Position numbers and translations under genes: made by a program. From the NCBI GenBank assembly GCA_963518665.1, contig CAUQKR010000016.1, positions 1-20,340 on the forward strand: a stretch of 20,340 nucleotides of DNA, written 5' to 3'. The DNA is from GN02-872 sp963518665. GTDB lineage: Bacteria > Patescibacteriota > Gracilibacteria > BD1-5 > UBA6164. Of this stretch, positions 9,022 to 17,741 are shown piece by piece. The notes beneath the pieces were generated by a model. It saw only the letters and a program-made list of their open reading frames with translations, was not told where the DNA came from and searched no databases. How positions within the stretch are numbered: position 1 is the first letter of the stretch; each line of letters begins with the position of its first letter.

Positions 9022-9654
9022 TTACTTTTTAAAAACATCTCATTTATAAATCCATACTTTTAAACCAATAGTTCCGTATACTGTTTCAGCTCTTGTTGAA
9101 ACATAATCTATATCAGCTCTAACAGTTTGAGTTGGAATATTTCACTCTTTAAACATTTCTTTTCTCGCGATTTCAGCTCAATTCAATCTTCAACCAACTT
9201 TCACTTTAATTCATTTTGCACCTTTTTCAATTGCTTTTGATATAGCTTGTTTAATTGCTCTTTTATAAGGCATTCTTTTTTCTATTTGATTAGCTATAGT
9301 AAATCAAACGATTTTAGCATTGATATCAGGTTTTTTAATTTCTCTAACTTCAATAGTTACTTTTTTACCAAGTTTTCTAGTAAGTAGAGATTCTAATCTT
9401 GCTTTATTTTCATCAGTTTTACCTAATATTAAAACTGGTTTAGCAGTGTAAACAACAGCATGTATACTATCTTGTTCTTTATTTATAAGAATATCTCATA
9501 ATGGTATACCTTTAAGTTCTGTGTTTAAAAGTTGTCTAGCTTTCATATCCAAAACTAAAGAATCTTTGTATGATTTTTTATCTTCATACCATGCAGATTT
9601 CCAAGTTTTTATATAAGGAATTCTAAAAGCAATAGGGCTTACTTTATGTCACAT
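9022..9654 (-). CDS. rpsC: 30S ribosomal protein S3 (uS3)
   Basis: S3 lines the mRNA entry channel and has helicase-related contacts on the 30S. The 210-residue product starts MGHKVSPIAFRIPYIKTWKS (second residue is UGA-Gly; usual MGQKVnP), contains a type 2 KH domain and ends RADIDYVSTRAETVYGTIGL then KVWIYKGDVF, the S3 signature. The C-terminal tail beyond this is very short, as in many compact genomes. 26 nt downstream of rplV. Confidence 0.96.
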
Positions 9655-9680
9655 AAATTATAATTGTAATAATTAATAAA

Positions 9681-10007
9681 TTATTTAACTTGTAATTCTA
9701 ACTTTACATTAGATGTTCTTTTCAAAATAGGATGCATTCTTCATCTTGAAACTGGATTACCTCTTTTAAAAACCATTCATTTTGAAATAATCAAAGTTCA
9801 TATTTTTAAATCTTCCACTTTTTGAGCATCATTATTTACTGCATTTGAAACAGCTGATTTTAATACTCAATATAGTAATTTTGCTCATTTTTTAGGAGCA
9901 AATCTTAAAAAATTTAAAGCTTCAGAAGCATCATTTCCTTTAACAACCTCAGCAATAACTCTTAATTTTTTAGGAGAAATTCTTAGGTTTTTTCCGTATG
10001 CTTTCAT
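9681..10007 (-). CDS. rplV: 50S ribosomal protein L22 (uL22)
   Basis: L22 has a globular part on the surface and a long hairpin lining the exit tunnel. The 108-residue product begins MKAYGKNLRISPKKLRVIAE, then KLLYGVLKSAVSNAVNN, and ends with the hairpin region VFKRGNPVSRGRMHPILKRT, which matches the conserved tunnel loop. Normal length, no extra insertions in the hairpin. Confidence 0.96.
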
Positions 10008-10057
10008 AATAATCAATTAAATAATTATACCTGTAATCAGGAAAATATAAAATATTT

Positions 10058-10324
10058 CTATTTTTTATTTCAAGAATGACCTTTAAATGTTCTTGTCATT
10101 GAAAATTCTCATAATTTATGTCCTACCATATCTTCAGTAACAAATACAGGAACATGACTTTTTCAATTGTGAACACCAAAAGTGTGTCATACGAATTCTG
10201 GAGCTATAGTACAAGCTCTAGACCAAGTTTTAATTACTCATTTTTTACCTGATTCATTCATAGCAACCACTTTTTTTAGAAGTCTTTCATCAATATAAGG
10301 TCATTTTTTTAAACTTCTAGTCAT
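10058..10324 (-). CDS. rpsS: 30S ribosomal protein S19 (uS19)
   Basis: S19 binds in the 30S head and contacts the 50S through an intersubunit bridge. The 88-residue product starts MTRSLKKGPYIDERLLKKVV, has KTWSRACTIAPEFV and the signature ends VGHKLGEFSMTRTFKGH. The KKGP glycine is UGA. The stop is TAG. 19 nt downstream of rplB. Confidence 0.97.
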
Positions 10325-10343
10325 AAGTTTTTCTTAATAAAAA

Positions 10344-11189
10344 TTAAACCATTAATTTACCTTTTCTAGTTCTTAAAATCCATTTTTTTGTAGTTTTCTT
10401 TCTACTTCTAGTTTTGCAACCAAGAGCAGGCATTCACCAAGGAGTTTTTGGAGCTTTCATACCAATAGGAGAGTGTCCTTCTCAACCTCAGTGTGGATGA
10501 TCTACAGGATTCATAGATTTACCAAGAACAGTAGGTCTTTTTCACATCCATCTAGATCTACCAGCTTTACCAATAACAATTTGGTTATGGTCTGGGTTTG
10601 AAACTTGACCTAGTGTAGCGAAACATTTTTTATTAACAAGTCTTATTTCACCAGATGGCATTTTTACTTGAGTATATTCACCTTCTTGAGAATAAATAGT
10701 ACCAAATGTTCCAGCTGATCTTATAGAAGATGCACCTTCACCAACTATTAATTCTAAATTAAAAACTTGTAATCAAGTTGGAATATTTCCAATTTGCATT
10801 CTATTACCATTTACTAATGAAGTTTTATCATTACAAACAATAATATCTCAAACTCTTATTTCTTTATGAGCAAGAACATATCTTCTTTCTCAATCTTTAT
10901 AACAAACCAGAGAAATAAATGCTGATCTATATGGATCATATTCTATTGTTTCTACTCTAGCTTCTATACCTTTTTTATCTACAGAGTAAAAATCAACTAA
11001 TCTATATTTTTTTGCATGACCACCACCTTGATGTCTAACTGTAATTCTTCAAGTATTATTTCTACCTGCATTTGTTTTCAATTTTACAGTTAAAGGTTTA
11101 TAAGGTGAAGAAGTAGTAATTTCAGCAAAAGAATTTACAGACATTCATCTTCTACCTGGAGTAGTAGGTTTAAATTTTTTAATTCCCAC
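10344..11189 (-). CDS. rplB: 50S ribosomal protein L2 (uL2)
   Basis: L2 is needed for subunit joining and contacts the peptidyl transferase centre. The 281-residue product has the canonical opening MGIKKFKPTTPGRR, then HQGGGHAKKYRLVDF, and the key loop NPVDHPHGGGEGHSP bearing the functionally important histidine, ending WILRTRKGKLMV. The start is GTG at 11189: it gives exactly the family N terminus, and no ATG exists in frame between it and the preceding TAA. It is the only non-ATG start in the ribosomal block. 25 nt after rplW. Confidence 0.97.
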
Positions 11190-11214
11190 AATCTTATTAT
11201 TAAGAACTAAATTA

Positions 11215-11511
11215 TTATTTTATAATTGTATAATCAATTGTTTCAGTTGGATTTTTTAAAGTAACATAAGCTTTTTTAGAAGCTCTTTTTCTCATTTGCA
11301 ATCCACCTTTTCTACCAAATCTAACTTTTTCTCTAGTATTGACAACGTTTACTTTATCAACTTCTACTCAATATAACTCTTTAATAGCTTTTTTAATATC
11401 TATTTTAGTAGCATCTAGAGATACTTCAAACACGTAAACATTTTTTTGTAAAGACATATTTGCAGTTTTTTCAGTTACTATTGGTTTTTTAAGTAATCTG
11501 TATAGTCTCAT
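11215..11511 (-). CDS. rplW: 50S ribosomal protein L23 (uL23)
   Basis: L23 lies at the tunnel exit and docks trigger factor and SRP. The 98-residue product opens MRLYRLLKKPIVTEKTANMS, has VYVFEVSLDATKIDIKKAI and VDKVNVVNTREKVRFGRKGG and ends with a basic strand followed by VTLKNPTETIDYTIIK. This matches L23 in order and length. It is 15 nt downstream of rplD. Confidence 0.96.
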
Positions 11512-11526
11512 AATTCTAAATAAAAA

Positions 11527-12150
11527 TTATTTTACTAAATTTTCTAAATTAACTAAAGAGTCTTTTAGTAATATTAGAGTTTTATATTTTAATAAATCTT
11601 TTATATTTAAATAATTTACCAAAATAGTTTTTACAGATGGTAAATTAGCAGAAGATTTTTCAATAATTTCATTTTTAGCTGGAATAGCCAATAATGCATT
11701 TCATTCATATGGTAAACTATTTAAAACAGCAACCATATTTTTTGTTTTGATTGTATCAAATTCTATTTTATCAACTAGAACTAGTTGGTTATTTGTATAT
11801 TTTGAAGATAGAACACAAAATAAAGCTTTTCTTCTTTCTTTTCTATTCATTGTAATTTCAAAATTTACAGTATTTCTTGGACCGAATGCAACTCAACCTT
11901 TTTTTCTAATAGGAGATCTATTTGCACCCATTCTAGCTCTACCAGTACCTTTTTGTCTATAGATTTTTCTAGTAGACCCTCTTCTTTCTCATCTAGTTTT
12001 TGTATGAGAAATATTTGTTCTGTTGTTAGCTAATTGATAAACCAAAGCTCTGTGAACTAATCATTCATTTAGTTCTAATCAAAATATAGAAGAGTTTAAT
12101 TCAATTTCTCAAATAACTTTTCATTCTTGATTAAATAAATTAGTATTCAT
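11527..12150 (-). CDS. rplD: 50S ribosomal protein L4 (uL4)
   Basis: L4 reaches into the exit tunnel and in E. coli also represses the S10 operon through its leader. The 207-residue product contains LVHRALVYQLANNRTNI, then KTRGERRGSTRKIYRQKGTG and RARMGANRSPIRKKGGVAFG, the extended tunnel loop of L4, followed by RNTVNFEITMNRKERRKALF. Length is normal. It begins 20 nt after rplC. Confidence 0.97.
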
Positions 12151-12170
12151 CGGTTAAAATTGCTTAATAA

Positions 12171-12776
12171 TTAAAAAATGATATTTACATAAGAATGTCT
12201 TCCACCAGGAACTCATCCTCTAACTCAAATAACATTTATATCTTTATTTACCAATTCAACTGGAACTCCTTTTATAGTAACTTTTTCTACACCATCATGT
12301 CAGTGCATTTTTTTACCTTTATGAGTTCTTTTTGGTTTTCTATTACCAATAGAACCTAATGCTCTATGGAATTTTGAACCATGAGTTTTTGGTCCTCATG
12401 AAAAGTTATGTTTTTTCATAGCTCAAGTAAATCATTTTCATTTTGAAATACCCTCAACAGTAACTTTTACATCTCACTCTAAAACATCTAGAGAAACAGA
12501 AGCACCAATTTGGTAATTTTGTTTTTCCTCTTCAGTAACAGGAAATTCTTTTATTTTTAAGAATAATTCCTTATTTAGAGTACTTTTTCATTCAGCTAAT
12601 TCAGCCGAAACTCAGTTTTTTAAAACTCAGATGATAATAGCATCATAACCATCTTTTTCAAGAGTTTTAAATCATATGACTCTAAGCTCTGGGATTTGAA
12701 GTAGAGTAATAGGAACTAATCTTTCATCCTTTACAACTCTAGTCATTTCCAACTTAGTAGCTATAATTCATGCCAT
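12171..12776 (-). CDS. rplC: 50S ribosomal protein L3 (uL3), first gene of the operon
   Basis: L3 starts 50S assembly by binding the 3' domain of 23S rRNA and reaches close to the peptidyl transferase centre. The 201-residue product opens MAGIIATKLEMTRVVKDERL, has the central signature FSWGPKTHGSKFHRALGSIG (UGA or GGN glycines) then KMHGHDG, and ends GGRHSYVNIIF. It is the promoter-proximal gene; rpsJ, which normally precedes it, is absent. Its leader of about 120 nt is the only long one in the window. Confidence 0.97.
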
Positions 12777-12900
12777 ATAAAAATAAAATTTAATAAATAA
12801 AGCCAGAGGTTAAACTTTTTCTTTATCCTTTTTTCAGCATCAAAGACAGGAATAGTTTAACTTAACCTCCTAAATAAAACTTTTCATAAATTGAAAAAGT
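12777..12900 (-). promoter_or_regulatory. Structured 5' leader of the rplC-secY operon (candidate r-protein autoregulatory element)
   Basis: The leader contains GAGGTTAA (12869-12862) and TTAACCTC (12813-12806), an 8-bp pairing closing a region of about 50 nt. The same 3' arm can pair instead with GTTAAAC (12861-12855) as GTTTAAC (12815-12809), so two exclusive registers exist. An AGGAGG lies in the 5' arm but about 90 nt from the rplC ATG, so it is not the rplC ribosome binding site. Its only nearby frame is five codons (ATG CTG AAA AAA GGA TAA). The arms resemble the 5' and 3' ends of 23S rRNA. Regulation is inferred. Confidence 0.45.
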
Positions 12901-12906
12901 GGTAGA

Positions 12907-12934
12907 ATTATATAAAAAAATAATTATTTGTCAA
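12907..12934 (-). promoter_or_regulatory. Near-consensus promoter of the ribosomal protein operon
   Basis: On the minus strand a perfect TTGACA (12934-12929), a 16-bp spacer and a perfect TATAAT (12912-12907). Transcription should begin near 12900. It is the strongest promoter match in the window, as expected for 21 highly expressed genes. Confidence 0.85.
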
Positions 12935-13109
12935 AAGAAAATTTTATTTTCTAATTTTTTTGAAAAATATTTTTTCATTTTTATATTAACAAAAATAAAA
13001 TATTTGACTTTTATTGTTTTTATTTTTTAATACATTTTAAATATTCTAATAATTTTTGTTTAAATTTTTTATTCAAAAACATACAATTTTAATTTTTTAT
13101 AATTTTTTA
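12935..13109. other. Divergent intergenic spacer between rplC and pheS promoters
   Basis: About 175 bp of extremely A/T-rich sequence with no gene on either strand. A possible extra plus-strand promoter, TTGACT near 13000 followed 18 bp later by TAATAC, may add to pheS expression. Otherwise I see nothing definable. Confidence 0.5.
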
Positions 13110-13137
13110 TTGATTTATAAAATATTTTTTTTATAAT
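13110..13137 (+). promoter_or_regulatory. Predicted pheS promoter
   Basis: TTGATT (13110-13115), a 16-bp spacer and TATAAT (13132-13137). The start point would be near 13144, leaving a leader of about 26 nt with only AAAAGAAAAAA before the ATG. There is no T-box-like leader, so the gene is probably not controlled by uncharged tRNA in that way. Confidence 0.6.
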
Positions 13138-13169
13138 TATTAAAAATATTTTTATTATAAAAGAAAAAA

Positions 13170-14237
13170 ATGTTAAATAAATTAAAACAATTAAAAGAAG
13201 ATTTTTTACAAAATCTAGAACAAATAGAATCAGAACCAAAAGCTGAAGAATTAAAAAAAGATTATCTTTGAAAAACTGGTAAATTATCTGAAATTTTAAA
13301 ATGAATCAAAGATTTATCAAATGAAGAAAAAAAAGAAGTTTGACCAATTGCAAATGAATTAAAAAATTTTATAGATAATAAAATAATTGAAAGAATAAAA
13401 TTCTTGGAAGAACAAAAATTTCAAAAAATTGAAGAAGAAGAAAAAATAGATGTAACAGCAGAATTTCCATTAGAAAACCAATGACATTTACATCCAATCA
13501 GCATAACAACAAAACTTATAGAAGAAATTTTTATTTCTTTATGATTTAAAGTTGAAGACGGTCCTCAAATAGAAGACGAAACTCATAATTTTGATATGTT
13601 AAATATTCCAGCAAATCATCCAGCTAGAGATGTTTGGGATACATTTTGGATAACAGACGAAATAAATTCTGAAAAAAATTTTTGAGAAAAATTATTACTT
13701 AGAACACACACTTCTCCTGTTCAAATAAGAGAAATGTTAAAATGAAAACTTCCTATAAAAATAATTGTTCCTTGAAGAGTTTTTAGATACGAACAAGAAG
13801 ATGCAAGACATACTTGTAATTTTTATCAATTAGAATGACTTGTTATCTGAAAATGAGTAACTTTTTGAGATTTAAAATGAACTCTTGATACTGTTATAAA
13901 AAAATTACTTTGAGAAAAAACAGAATTAAGATTTAGACCAAGTATTTTTCCTTTTACTGAACCTAGTGCTGAAATTGATGTAAGTTGTCAAATATGTTCT
14001 GGAACAGGAAAAAAGAACTGAAAAAATTGTTCTATGTGTTCTGGAAGTGGTTGGGTAGAATTATTATGAGCTTGAATGGTTCATCCAAAAGTTCTTTCTG
14101 GAGCTTGAATAAATCCTGAAGAATATACTTGATTTGCATTCGGTTTATGAATAGATAGAGTTGCTGCTCAAAGATTCTGAGTAAATTCTAGTAGAATGTT
14201 CTATCAAGTAAAACTAAAATTAAATAACCAATTTTAA
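13170..14237 (+). CDS. pheS: Phenylalanine--tRNA ligase alpha subunit
   Basis: PheS holds the active site of PheRS, which charges tRNA-Phe; the working enzyme needs PheT, which is not in this window. The 355-residue product has the N-terminal coiled coil with DYLGKTGKLSEILKGIKDLS, then DMLNIPANHPARDVWDTFWI, class II motif 2 (VPGRVFRYEQEDARHTCNF) and motif 3 (GFAFGLGIDRVAAQRFG). After FTEPSAEIDVSC there is a zinc-ribbon-like insert with Cys273/Cys276 and Cys287/Cys290, a form seen in many bacteria (for example Firmicutes), here with a slightly longer GTGKKNGKN linker. UGA glycines fill the conserved sites. It is a monocistron ending at a shared terminator. Confidence 0.97.
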
Positions 14238-14243
14238 TTAACA

Positions 14244-14274
14244 AAAAAGAGAAATATTTTTTATTTCTCTTTTT
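14244..14274. terminator. Bidirectional terminator between pheS and the convergent membrane protein gene
   Basis: A perfect 13-bp stem, AAAAAGAGAAATA (14244-14256) with TATTTCTCTTTTT (14262-14274), and a T5 loop. It gives a T run in either direction. Its right arm overlaps the TAA of the minus-strand gene. Confidence 0.85.
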
Positions 14275-14836
14275 ATATTAACTCAAGTTTTTTCAAAACC
14301 ATTTCTCACTCTTCTGTTAAAATAATTTTTTTATCTTGATTTTCTTTTATCAAAGGTCAAATATCTCAAAATTCTGTTGAATAATTATTAAAAATTCAAT
14401 CTCTTTTTCATTCTCATTTATTTACAATCCTAAGAGGAGAAATCCATTTTGTAGTTTTTGATTTCATATTCATAAAAATATCTTTTTCAAGAAAAATTTT
14501 CTGCATTTTAAAATAATCAATAATATCTTGTTGTTTAAATTCTCAATTATGTTCAAAAACATAAAGAAGTAAACTTTCTCATTGACTAACAACATTTCTT
14601 TCTTTTTCAAGTTTTCTAATAGCTCAATCTTTTATTAAAGAAACAAACATCAAAACTGTAACAATAACTCAAATTTGAGCAAATAAAATTTGAGTATTAT
14701 CTGCTATTTTTAAAACTCAAATTATAATTAAAACAGAAATAATTGAATATAACAAAAAAAGACCATAAAAAAGATATCTCATTTCTTTTGTATCAACTAT
14801 AACATTATTTTTTAACTCATCTATTATTCTATCCAT
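14273..14836 (-). CDS. Membrane protein with two TM helices and a possible winged-helix cytoplasmic tail, function unknown
   Basis: I do not recognise this 187-residue protein. Residues 1-20 are polar (MDRIIDELKNNVIVDTKEMR). Two hydrophobic segments follow, LFYGLFLLYSIISVLIIIGV and ILFAQIGVIVTVLMFVSLI. The rest is soluble and mixed alpha/beta: a segment SLLLYVFEHNGEFKQQDIID that could be a winged helix, FMNMKSKTTKWISPLRIVN, and an end ILTEEGEMVLKKLELI that resembles the last helix of winged-helix domains. A membrane-anchored sensor or regulator is possible but not shown. Conserved-looking glycines are UGA. It is monocistronic, with its own promoter, and convergent with pheS. Confidence 0.8.
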
Positions 14837-14866
14837 AAATTTTTATTAAAATTTTATATTGATATA

Positions 14867-14895
14867 ATTTTAATACATTTTTTTATTTTTTTCAA
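14867..14895 (-). promoter_or_regulatory. Predicted promoter of the minus-strand membrane protein gene
   Basis: On the minus strand TTGAAA (14895-14890), a 17-bp spacer and TAAAAT (14872-14867). The leader would be about 24 nt. Confidence 0.5.
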
Positions 14896-14913
14896 TTTTT
14901 TTTATTTTTTAAC

Positions 14914-14940
14914 TTGAATTTTTTTTAAAATAATTATTAT
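14914..14940 (+). promoter_or_regulatory. Possible promoter of the wecA-like/pilin/fmt/permease/prmC operon
   Basis: TTGAAT (14914-14919), a 15-bp spacer and TATTAT (14935-14940). The spacer is short, so this is weaker than the others. The leader would be about 23 nt, in line with neighbouring genes. Confidence 0.35.
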
Positions 14941-14969
14941 TTAAGCATAAATATTATTAAAAACAAAAA

Positions 14970-16058
14970 ATGAATACAAATACTTTGATTTTTCAACTTT
15001 TAGCTATATTTTTTTTATCAATATTTTTAAGTTTAGTTTTAGTTTTTGCTTTTAGAAAACTTTTTTATAAAGTAAATATTTTAGATAATCCAAAAAAATA
15101 TTGAAAAGATAGAGATCCTATTCCATATAGTATGTGAATAATTTTTTTTATTTGATTTTTTTTAATAAGTTATTTTTTTATTGATTACAATGAAAAATTA
15201 TGACTTATTTGGATTTTTTGACTAATAATAACTTTTATAAGCTTTCTAGATGATAGGTTAAACATAAGCCCAAAAATAAGGCTTTTTATACAAATTTTAA
15301 TTTGAGCTATTATTTGACTTACTTCAATAAAAATTTGATATATAAGTAATATTTTTTGATGAATAATAAATTTAGAAACTTTTCATTTTCAAATTTTTGA
15401 TTTAACGATCTATATCATTCCGATATTTTTTACAATTTTTTGGTATGTTTTTGTTTTTAATGCATTAAATTGGTCAGATTGAATACAATGAAACACTTCT
15501 TGAATTTCTTTTATTTCTTTTTTTATTTTATTTCTACTTTGAATAATTTTATTTAACAGAGAAATAGAATATGATTTAATAAAAAATGCAGAATTTATTT
15601 TAAAAACAAGTTTAATTTTAGTTTGAATTTTGATCCCTTTTTGGTATTTTGACTTCAAAGAAAAAATTCTTATGTGAGATTCTTGAACTATGTTTCTTGG
15701 ATTTATGCTTGCTTCTTTAGCTATAATTTCAGGATGAAAAATAGCAACAGTTTTAGTTGTATTTTGAATCTATAGTGTAGATGCAATTTATGTAATTTGT
15801 AGAAGACTTTTAAGTTGAAGAAACCCTTTAAAATGAAGAGATTTTATACATTTACATGACAGACTTTTAAAAATATGATTAACAAAAAATCAAATACTTT
15901 TTACAATTTATAGTTTATCTTTACTTTTTTGATTAACTTGACTTTTCTTAGAAAAGACTTGAAAAATTATTGTTTTTTCAATAATTGTTGTAATTGTAAT
16001 ATTTATAAATAAAATTTTTGAAAGTATATTTCCTATAAAAAGAAAAAATGAAAAATAA
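14970..16058 (+). CDS. Polyprenyl-phosphate sugar-1-phosphate transferase (WecA/TagO/MraY superfamily)
   Basis: Enzymes of this family move a sugar-1-phosphate from a UDP-sugar to a polyprenyl phosphate, the first membrane step of surface glycan synthesis. The 362-residue product is strongly hydrophobic with about ten TM segments. Signatures, in order, are FLDDRLNISPKIRL (Asp94, Asp95, metal/nucleotide site), NALNWSDGIQGN (Asp170), MGDSGTMFLGF (Asp237) and GRNPLKGRDFIHLHDRLL (His294, His296). The usual DGxDG is DGIQG here: the second Asp is Gln173. The HLHDRL end points to WecA/TagO rather than MraY. The substrate cannot be told. The last 11 nt overlap the pilin-like gene, implying translational coupling. 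Confidence 0.85.
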
Positions 16059-16767
16059 ATTTTGATTTACACTTGTAGAATTATTAGTTGTTATAGGAAT
16101 TATTTCAATAATTTCTGTTTTTTCTATATGATGATTAAATATTTTTTTAAAAAATCAAGATTTTAAAGCTAAAATAAGCAATATAGAAAATATCTTATCA
16201 GAATATGATTTAAAAATAAAAGAAAAAGAGATTTTTTATAACAAAATCATTTTAGAAAAAAATAAAAGCTATTTTTCAGTTTATGAAGATATAGAGGAAA
16301 ATAAAGTAAAAATAGAAAACGATAAAATAAAAATAGAAAATATTTTCTCTGATGATAATAATAAAATTGAAGTAAATTTATATAAAAACAATAAATTTAG
16401 CTGAAATTATTTATTTAAAAATTGACAAAAAATAGAAAATAAAATAGTAGATAAAAATCAAAAAATAGATATAAAAAATAATAATCTTATAATAGAAACA
16501 ATTAAAAATAATGATTATAAAATATCAGTTAAAAATTTTGATTGAACATCATATAATTTCAGTTTAAAAAATTATAGTTTAAAAGAAGAATTAAATTTAA
16601 AAGATTTATCTAACTCAGAGAAAAAATGATACCTTTTTCAAAAACTTGAAATAGAAAACAAGAATTGACAAAAAAAATTTTTACTTGATAAAAAACAACA
16701 AAAACAAGCATACTTATTTTTTGACAATGAAAACCAAAAAGAAAACTTTTTATTACTTAAAAATTAA
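16048..16767 (+). CDS. Type IV pilin-like protein with prepilin N-terminal motif
   Basis: The 239-residue protein opens MKNKFG/FTLVELLVVIGII, a class III prepilin signal: short basic leader, Gly6 at the cleavage point, Phe7 as +1 and Glu11 at +5, then a hydrophobic helix to about residue 30. Gly6 is a UGA codon. Prepilin peptidase would cut and N-methylate here and the helix would pack in a pilus or pseudopilus. After the helix the body is lysine-, asparagine- and glutamate-rich, with no cysteine and no recognisable pilin domain; a minor pilin is plausible. Pili matter to CPR epibionts for attachment and DNA uptake, but that is context, not proof. It overlaps the transferase gene and precedes fmt by 3 nt. 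No prepilin peptidase or assembly ATPase is in the window. Confidence 0.85.
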
Positions 16768-16770
16768 AAA

Positions 16771-17736
16771 ATGAAAATAGCATTTTTTTGAACTTGAGAT
16801 TTTTCAAGAAATATTTTAAAAAATATTTTGAAAGAAAAAAATTCTCCAGAAATAAAATTAGTTGTTTCTCAAAGTGATAAACCAACTTGAAGAAAAATGA
16901 TTTTAACAGAAACTCCTGTAAAAATATTAGCAAAAGAAAAAAATTTAAAAGTTTTACAACCAGAAAAACTAAAAAATAATACTGAATTCTTTAAAGGACT
17001 AAAAAATTTAGATTTAGATTTTATAGTTGTTGTTGCTTACTGAAAAATAATTCCAAAAGAAATTTTAGAAATTCCAAAATTTTGATGTATAAATATTCAC
17101 TGAAGTTTATTGCCTCTTTATAGATGAGCAAGTCCAATTCAAGAATCAATAAAAAATTGAGATAAAAATACATGATTAACAATAATGTATATGTCTGAAT
17201 GAATGGATGAATGAGATATGTTAGCCAAAAAAGAAGTTATTATAGACATTATGGACAAAACTCCAGATATATTTAAAAAATTTGAATATTTTTGAGCAAA
17301 TTTACTTCTTGAAACTTTGGAAAAAATAATTTCTTGAGAAAAATTAGCAGAAAAACAAGATGAAACAAAAGCAACTTATTGCTGAAAAATAGAAAAAAAA
17401 GATTGAGAAATAGATTTTAAAAATGAAACTGCAGAGGAAATCTATAATAAATTTAGAGCCTATACTCCTTGGCCTGGAATTTATAGTTTTTACAATTCTA
17501 AAAAATTTGCAATAGAAGATTGTTTTTTTGAAGATATAGATTTAGATGATGAAGATTTTTCAGCTTGAGATGTTATAGAAATAGAAAACGAACATTGAGA
17601 AAAAAATCACCAAATTTGAATTATTTGCAAAAAATGAGTTTTAACTTTAAAAACAGTAAAACAAGAATGAAAAAAATCTATGGATATAAATAGTTTCATA
17701 AATTGAAATAAAGATTTTTTAGATTATAAATTTTAA
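16771..17736 (+). CDS. fmt: Methionyl-tRNA formyltransferase
   Basis: Fmt formylates Met-tRNA(fMet) with 10-formyl-THF for initiation. The 321-residue product has MKIAFFGTGDFSRN, the Rossmann start, then VVVAYGKIIPKEIL, the active-site segment INIHGSLLPLYRGASPIQ (Asn108, His110) and EGMDEGDM (Asp149), which correspond to the catalytic Asn-His-Asp. The C-terminal tRNA-binding OB-like domain includes FRAYTPWPGIYSF. Length is normal. In many bacteria fmt sits with def; def is not here. It lies 5 nt upstream of the ABC-2 permease gene. Confidence 0.96.
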
Positions 17737-17741
17737 AAATT

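Noticed and set aside
11747..11962. Plus-strand frame opposite rplD
   Set aside because: The minus strand is clearly L4; the plus frame has no start context and no recognisable product.
12820..12840. Five-codon leader peptide (ATG CTG AAA AAA GGA TAA) in the rplC leader
   Set aside because: The upstream AGGAGG is about 25 nt away, too far for initiation, and the peptide has no regulatory codon bias. Kept only as a remark.
12935..13169. A CRISPR array or riboswitch in the long spacer before pheS
   Set aside because: No spaced repeats and no conserved riboswitch or T-box features; only low-complexity A/T sequence and promoter-like boxes.
13990..14045. DnaJ-like CxxCxGxG element inside pheS as a fusion or novel domain
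   Set aside because: A cysteine pair insert of this kind at this place is common in bacterial PheS; only the linker is slightly longer.
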